A stretch of DNA of 10,457 nt, from contig CAKQVW010000071.1 in the NCBI GenBank assembly GCA_934277865.1, positions 1-10,457 on the forward strand, written 5' to 3'. Made by a program: the position numbers and the translations under genes. The stretch is from an uncultured Pseudobdellovibrionaceae bacterium. Lineage in GTDB: Bacteria; Bdellovibrionota; Bdellovibrionia; Bdellovibrionales; JAMPXM01. Shown piece after piece: positions 6,946 through 10,457 of the stretch (its first letter is position 1; the number at the start of each line of letters is the position of its first letter). The notes under the pieces were generated by a model. That model was not told the origin of the DNA and searched no databases. It saw nothing but the letters and a program-made list of their open reading frames with translations.

Positions 6946-7973
6946 GCGATGATGTCTGGGTGCCATTAGTCGACTATCGGAGAAATGGCGTAAGTGAAAT
7001 CACAATTCATGGCGCCGTATCCTGGGTCAGTGGCCGAAAACTGATACACGCTTGGGGCGGAAATGTTCTCTGCTACGGGCGTTCGATGATGAAGCCGCTG
7101 CAGTTGAAGGTTTTCACCAAAGAACTCGATGGCCTCTTGTCGGTCGAATCAAAGGCCGTGTCCATTGCAAGTCACAATGCCGAACCCGATCACATTCAGG
7201 CCGTACAAGCGATTTTAAAACCCAGTGAGATGGGCCTCATGCAAACTCCCTTTTCGTTGCCGCTGATGCAGTTCGGAAGGCAGATGCGACGGGCACGTCG
7301 GTGGTACCACCCGTGCTCGGGAAAACACGCGGCGATATTGCGTGGTTGTCAGATACGTGGGTGGTCGCGTGTGGGCTACACCTGGCCTCATCATCCGTAT
7401 CATCAAGCGTACTTGGGTGTGGTTCGCCGGGCTCTCGGGGAAAATTGGAACCCTCAAGTCACGGCAAAGGACGGCTGCGGGTTGCCGACGGTCTCGATGA
7501 CAGTCACTGAACTGGCGCGAGTATATGCGGACTTGGCAGTGACAAGAGATGACGACTGGATCTGGTCGGCGATGGTCGAAAAGCCGGATCTCGTGGGTGG
7601 GTTTAATCGACTCGACTCAACGATTCTCAAAAGCTGTGGCGGTGACGTCATTGCAAAAGAAGGTGCAGATGGACTTCTTGGGTTGGCCATCAAGCACCCC
7701 GAGTTTCCAGATGGACTTGGTGTCGTGATCAAAATTGCCCACGGCTGGGACACGACGGCCGCGTGGTTTGTTGCCCGCTATGTATTGGGTGTTCTGGGAC
7801 ATAAACTTCGTAATCCCTATCGTCTCGATCGGCAAAAGGCATTCATTGTTCCAGATCTGATTCCGCCGGCCTTAAGGGGGCGCATGGCTGAGATCGAGCC
7901 ATTTGATCCGTGGGATCCGGACGAAGACCGCTGGGAGTTCGACTTCAACCAATATGTAGGAGTTCGCACATGA
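6942..7973 (+). CDS. L-asparaginase II-family amidohydrolase (Rhizobium etli AnsA type)
   Basis: The 343-aa product belongs to the asparaginase II family (PF06089), related by fold to serine beta-lactamase-like enzymes and unrelated to E. coli asparaginases. The studied member is the thermolabile R. etli enzyme (ReAV), which hydrolyses L-Asn to Asp and ammonia and has a zinc site. Matching blocks here are YGRSMMKPLQ (45-54, Ser48 and Lys51), ASHNAEPDH (76-84, Ser77), HPCSGKHAAIL (123-133), DGCGLP (177-182) and KEGADG (239-244). Cys125, Lys128 and Cys179 align with the reported metal ligands, and Lys239 with the catalytic second lysine. The second residue of the usual HNCSGKH box is Pro. ATG at 6942 is preferred (AAGG 9 nt upstream, ATGA overlap with the monooxygenase stop) over an in-frame ATG at 6912 inside that gene. 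Its place in the operon suggests it may act on an amide or related C-N bond of a pathway intermediate rather than free Asn; this is inference. Confidence 0.85.
   Translation: MSDDVWVPLVDYRRNGVSEITIHGAVSWVSGRKLIHAWGGNVLCYGRSMMKPLQLKVFTKELDGLLSVESKAVSIASHNAEPDHIQAVQAILKPSEMGLMQTPFSLPLMQFGRQMRRARRWYHPCSGKHAAILRGCQIRGWSRVGYTWPHHPYHQAYLGVVRRALGENWNPQVTAKDGCGLPTVSMTVTELARVYADLAVTRDDDWIWSAMVEKPDLVGGFNRLDSTILKSCGGDVIAKEGADGLLGLAIKHPEFPDGLGVVIKIAHGWDTTAAWFVARYVLGVLGHKLRNPYRLDRQKAFIVPDLIPPALRGRMAEIEPFDPWDPDEDRWEFDFNQYVGVRT
7958..7962 (+). promoter_or_regulatory. Shine-Dalgarno site deciding the aldehyde dehydrogenase start
   Basis: AGGAG lies 7 nt before the ATG at 7970, within the last codons of the asparaginase-like gene. 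It rules against the upstream in-frame ATG at 7910, which would add 20 residues with no resemblance to the family. Confidence 0.8.
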
Positions 7974-9448
7974 GTGTCCGCAAGATACAAAACTTCATCG
8001 ATGGCGAATTTGTCGCTCCAATCGGCGGAAGGTATCTGCCGTCCCCAAATCCGGCCACCGAGGCGACACACGTCGAAGTCCCATTGAGCGGGGCGGAAGA
8101 TGTGCAAAATGCGGTGATGGCGGCCAAGCGCGCGTTTCCAGCATGGAGCGGTCTCACGGTCGAGGAGCGTGCGAAGTATCTCGATCGAATCGCCGAACTC
8201 ATCGACAAGCGCAAAGACGAGCTGGTGCAAGCCGAGAGCGCAGATCAGGGAAAGCCGGTTGGTCTTGCAGCAGCACTTGATATCCCACGAGCGGCCTATA
8301 ACTTCCGATTTTTCGCAGGCATCATCCGTCACGAACTTTCAGTAGCGGCTCCGATGAATCAAAAAAGTTTTTCTTATGTTCGTCGCGAGCCAATTGGAGT
8401 CGCGGGACTTATCAGCCCATGGAATCTGCCGATTTATCTTTTGACCTGGAAAATTGCGCCGGCCATTGCCTACGGCAACACCTGTGTTGCTAAGCCGAGT
8501 GAGATGACTTCCCATACAGCGGCGATTTTGGCGGAGATTTTTATCGAGGCGGGGCTTCCAAAGGGAGTCGTGAATCTCGTCTTCGGCCTCGGCTCGGAAG
8601 CCGGGCAAGCGATTGTCGAACATCGTGACGTAAAAGTGGTGTCATTCACCGGCGGCACGGCTACTGGTCGAAAAATTGCGGAGACAGCCGCACCGCAGTT
8701 GAAAAAAATCTCGCTCGAACTTGGTGGCAAAAATCCGACGATCGTGATGAAGGATGCGGATCTCGACCGGCACTTGAAATTGATGGTCCGATCCTCCTTT
8801 CTCAATCAGGGCGAGATCTGTCTCTGTGGCTCGCGGATCTATGTACAAAAAGATCGATTCGACGAATTTCTTAAACGGTTTGTCGCGGAAGCTTCGTCGC
8901 TCGTCGTTGGTGATCCTTCCTCGTTGAGCACGTTTATGGGTCCTCTGGTCTCGCGCGAACATCAGCAGAAAGTTGCGGGGTTTGTGCAAGAAGCGCGTGC
9001 GGCCGGTATGGTGGTGCATTGCGGGGGTGGGCAGCCCAAGGGGCTTGAGCGCGGATTTTATTTTGCACCTACTGTCATCACGCCGAAGGGCGATACGCTT
9101 GAAGAGAAAATGAAACATCTCGAGGCGTTCCAAGCTTCCCGTCTCCAGCAAGAAGAGGTGTTTGGCCCCGTGGTCACAGTGACGCCATTTGAATCGGTGG
9201 AAGACGTGATCCGTTTGGCCAACGGCACCCGTTATGGGCTCGCGGCCACGATCTGGACGGAATCACTGAAACTGGCGCACGACGTGGCGGCCAAGCTGGA
9301 TGCGGGAACCGTTTGGGTCAATGGTTGGATGGCTCGCGACCTGCGAATGCCGTTTGGCGGGTTTAAAGAATCCGGAATGGGGCGCGAAGGGCAGCTTGAT
9401 TCTGTTCACGTTTTCACAGAAGCCAAAACTGTGAATATCACGTGGTGA
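7970..9448 (+). CDS. Aldehyde dehydrogenase, ALDH8 / 2-aminomuconic (2-hydroxymuconic) semialdehyde dehydrogenase type
   Basis: The 492-aa product is a typical NAD(P)+-dependent aldehyde dehydrogenase, oxidising an aldehyde to the acid in the cytoplasm. Active-site features are PWNLP (150-154, Asn152), KPSE (175-178, cofactor), SFTGGTATG (225-233), LELGGKNP (249-256, general base Glu250), NQGEICLCGSRIYV (279-292, nucleophile Cys284) and EEVFGP (395-400). The GEICLC box and the C-terminal PFGGFKESGMGREG (461-474) closely resemble human ALDH8A1 and bacterial 2-aminomuconic or 2-hydroxymuconic semialdehyde dehydrogenases, from the kynurenine and meta-cleavage pathways. Unusually, about 13 extra charged residues sit just before EEVFGP (about 374-392). 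The start overlaps the previous stop (ATGA), with AGGAG 7 nt upstream. It is the last gene of the four-gene operon; no clear terminator follows. General ALDH activity is secure; substrate assignment is tentative. Confidence 0.92.
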   Translation: MSVRKIQNFIDGEFVAPIGGRYLPSPNPATEATHVEVPLSGAEDVQNAVMAAKRAFPAWSGLTVEERAKYLDRIAELIDKRKDELVQAESADQGKPVGLAAALDIPRAAYNFRFFAGIIRHELSVAAPMNQKSFSYVRREPIGVAGLISPWNLPIYLLTWKIAPAIAYGNTCVAKPSEMTSHTAAILAEIFIEAGLPKGVVNLVFGLGSEAGQAIVEHRDVKVVSFTGGTATGRKIAETAAPQLKKISLELGGKNPTIVMKDADLDRHLKLMVRSSFLNQGEICLCGSRIYVQKDRFDEFLKRFVAEASSLVVGDPSSLSTFMGPLVSREHQQKVAGFVQEARAAGMVVHCGGGQPKGLERGFYFAPTVITPKGDTLEEKMKHLEAFQASRLQQEEVFGPVVTVTPFESVEDVIRLANGTRYGLAATIWTESLKLAHDVAAKLDAGTVWVNGWMARDLRMPFGGFKESGMGREGQLDSVHVFTEAKTVNITW

Positions 9449-9540
9449 CGGTTCTGGTCGGTGATCGGTGAAATTGTTTCTGCGAGGAAGTTTGGTTTTT
9501 CTTCGGAAGCTAAGTTGAAATCATCTGGATGCTTCCTGAG

Positions 9541-9583
9541 CCTCGGCTTAATACTTTCTTAGGTGTCGAGATCTGAGCCGAGG
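9541..9583. repeat. Inverted repeat in the spacer after the operon
   Basis: CCTCGGCT (9541-9548) is exactly complementary to AGCCGAGG (9576-9583), with a 27-nt loop. The heptamer CTGAGCC also occurs twice in direct orientation, at 9536-9542 and 9573-9579. No T-run follows, so it is not a standard terminator. It may be an operator or a folded RNA leader of the next gene. Confidence 0.5.
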
Positions 9584-9594
9584 AATTGCACAGC

Positions 9595-9619
9595 CGAAGA
9601 ATTGTTTAATAGTTCTTCG
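9595..9619. repeat. Second inverted repeat in the spacer
   Basis: CGAAGAA (9595-9601) pairs exactly with TTCTTCG (9613-9619) around an AT-rich 11-nt centre that can add U-G and U-A pairs. It is followed by a weakly T-rich stretch (TTATCTTTAG). It could be a weak terminator for the upstream operon or a regulator binding site for the downstream gene. Confidence 0.45.
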
Positions 9620-9674
9620 TTATCTTTAGAAAGTTGAAGCTGTGTAGATCCGGTCCCCCATTTTAGTTCTCGTC

Positions 9675-10337
9675 GTGCTCGTCTCGAGTTTTCTGAATCT
9701 CAAACGAATCCACGCGCAGGCCGGTACCGTAGCGTCCGCGATTTGCGAAGCGGCCTTTGTCCGTGTGCGGAAGTTCGATCGCCTGCCTACGCCACTAAAG
9801 ATGCACGATCGCTACATTGGTGAAGAGCGTGGGTTGTTTATCGACCCCATCACCAAAGAACCCTGGAACGTGAGGTACTTTACCAGGCTAGAGCGGGATA
9901 GCTTGAGAGTCATCCAGCGTGACGGACTCTTTTATGATGCCAAAGGCAAGAAGCTTGATTCTGAGTTTGATGCCGAGTCGCTGACTTTTGAAGAAGCTCT
10001 TCTTGTCGTCAGCAAGTCCTACCATATCTACTTTTTTCCCCGCGATGTCCGAGGTGAAATCCATCACTCAAGTATCTTGGCGGGAGGCGACGTCATGTTT
10101 GCGGGTATGGCCGCCTTCAGCGACGGACGTTTGCGCGTTTTAACGGATCGAAGCGGGCACTACACGCCAACTCCCGAGCACACGAGGTGGTTCGTCCGCC
10201 TGCTTCATCGCTCTGGGGCCGATTTGAGTATGATGACGCTGATGGGACATGCTGCGATGTACTACTCAAAGTCTCAGGCTATGCGGCCTCGAGAGATTCG
10301 CGAGACGCTCCTCGACTATTCACAACGCACACCGTAG
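9675..10337 (+). CDS. Bacterial protein with plant IQM-like C-terminal domain; 5' end uncertain
   Basis: The product is 220 aa from GTG 9675. Residues about 107-190 resemble the conserved region of plant IQM (IQ-motif, calmodulin-binding) proteins. There is a strand like their VLS...LYVG segment (111-120), then HHSSILAGG (130-138), where plants have HSSFLAGG. A strand DGRL (150-153) and SGHYTPT (160-166), where plants have SGHYLPT, come next, then a helix and GADLS (181-185). No IQ motif is seen. Its biochemical role is unknown in either group. The first 16 residues end in HAQA and look like the back half of a signal peptide, but GTG 9675 has no ribosome site. The open frame continues upstream only to 9648, where the residues are very hydrophobic (ILVLVVLVSSFL). 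A TTG at 9634 in another frame would supply a basic N-terminus if one extra base were present in the C-run at 9655-9659. Export is therefore likely but the start is unresolved. Confidence 0.7.
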   Translation: MLVSSFLNLKRIHAQAGTVASAICEAAFVRVRKFDRLPTPLKMHDRYIGEERGLFIDPITKEPWNVRYFTRLERDSLRVIQRDGLFYDAKGKKLDSEFDAESLTFEEALLVVSKSYHIYFFPRDVRGEIHHSSILAGGDVMFAGMAAFSDGRLRVLTDRSGHYTPTPEHTRWFVRLLHRSGADLSMMTLMGHAAMYYSKSQAMRPREIRETLLDYSQRTP

Positions 10338-10370
10338 TTCGCCAGACTGTGAGGAAAATCTCGTATTTTT

Positions 10371-10403
10371 AGGCTGGAGTTCGGCAGTTTCTGCCGTTAG
10401 CCT
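10371..10403. other. Hairpin before the last partial gene
   Basis: An inner stem CGGCAG/CTGCCG (10382-10387 and 10391-10396) has a 3-nt TTT loop. An outer stem AGGCT/AGCCT (10371-10375 and 10399-10403) is separated from it by an asymmetric internal loop. A T-run precedes the hairpin on the plus strand but none follows. It ends 6 nt before the next ATG, so in RNA it could block ribosome access or terminate transcription weakly. Confidence 0.45.
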
Positions 10404-10409
10404 AAAGGT

Positions 10410-10457
10410 ATGCGTTCTCTCTTTCAGTTAGTCTCAATTGCCGCTTTTCTCATGGCT
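10410..10457 (+). CDS. Start of an exported protein, cut by the window end
   Basis: An ATG at 10410 opens a frame that runs to the last base, 16 codons encoding MRSLFQLVSIAAFLMA. The basic residue followed by a hydrophobic run is typical of a Sec signal peptide. An in-frame TAG at 10398 means the gene cannot begin earlier than 10401. AAAGG (10404-10408) is only 1 nt from the ATG, too close to be a normal ribosome site, so the start is tentative. Product unknown. Confidence 0.4.
   Translation, partial: MRSLFQLVSIAAFLMA

Noticed and set aside
7910..7969. N-terminal extension of the aldehyde dehydrogenase from ATG 7910
   Set aside because: Family similarity and a strong AGGAG site both point to ATG 7970.
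7817..8332. Minus-strand open frame of 171 codons, and a similar one at 8642-9151
   Set aside because: Both are antisense to the asparaginase-like and aldehyde dehydrogenase genes, lack ribosome sites and show no recognisable motif.
10338..10370. Possible intrinsic terminator just after the IQM-like gene (GAGGAAAATCTC followed by a T-run)
   Set aside because: The stem is only 3-4 bp, too weak to call.
1..10457. Mobile elements, CRISPR arrays, tRNA or rRNA genes
   Set aside because: No transposase or integrase coding, no regularly spaced repeats, no cloverleaf-like or rRNA-like segments were seen in the few non-coding stretches.

Overview
The window looks like chromosomal DNA of a free-living Gram-negative bacterium. 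Coding is dense, GC content is moderate (a little over half by eye), and there is a FadL-type outer-membrane barrel plus several proteins with Sec signal peptides. TTG and GTG starts are frequent and Shine-Dalgarno sites are clear. The overall style would fit the Bdellovibrionota or a deltaproteobacterial-type lineage, but that is an impression, not a demonstrated assignment. No rRNA, tRNA, CRISPR array, transposase or integrase was seen.

Layout. (1) 19-1263 (+) is an orphan secreted or membrane-associated protein with a coiled-coil-like C-terminal half. It converges on a small secreted protein (1286-1786, -); a possible intrinsic terminator for the first gene lies inside the 3' end of the second. 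(2) 1985-4647 (-) is a compact three-gene operon transcribed in the order inorganic pyrophosphatase (ppa), FNR-type flavin reductase, FadL/OmpP1-type outer-membrane protein. The reductase stop and porin start overlap as TAGTG. (3) Divergent from it, 4777-9448 (+) is a tight four-gene operon: an atypical SDR oxidoreductase, a luciferase-like flavin monooxygenase (LLM), an L-asparaginase II-family amidohydrolase, and an aldehyde dehydrogenase of the ALDH8 / 2-aminomuconic-2-hydroxymuconic semialdehyde dehydrogenase type. Gaps are 12 nt, then two ATGA overlaps, so the four proteins are almost certainly made together. (4) After a 226-bp spacer with several inverted repeats comes 9675-10337 (+), whose C-terminal half resembles the conserved domain of plant IQM calmodulin-binding proteins. 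Its 5' end looks frameshifted or mis-started. (5) The window ends in the first 16 codons of what looks like another exported protein.

How the genes may work together. The four-gene operon is the most interesting unit. An oxidoreductase, a flavin monooxygenase, an amide or imine hydrolase and a semialdehyde dehydrogenase together read as a catabolic (or, less likely, biosynthetic) route for a nitrogen-containing, possibly aromatic-derived substrate. The ALDH subfamily is known from the kynurenine and aminophenol meta-cleavage routes, but no ring-cleavage dioxygenase, decarboxylase or RidA-type deaminase is in the window, so the substrate is unknown. The neighbouring FadL-type channel (uptake of hydrophobic molecules) and flavin reductase (electron supply) could be functionally related; that is inference.
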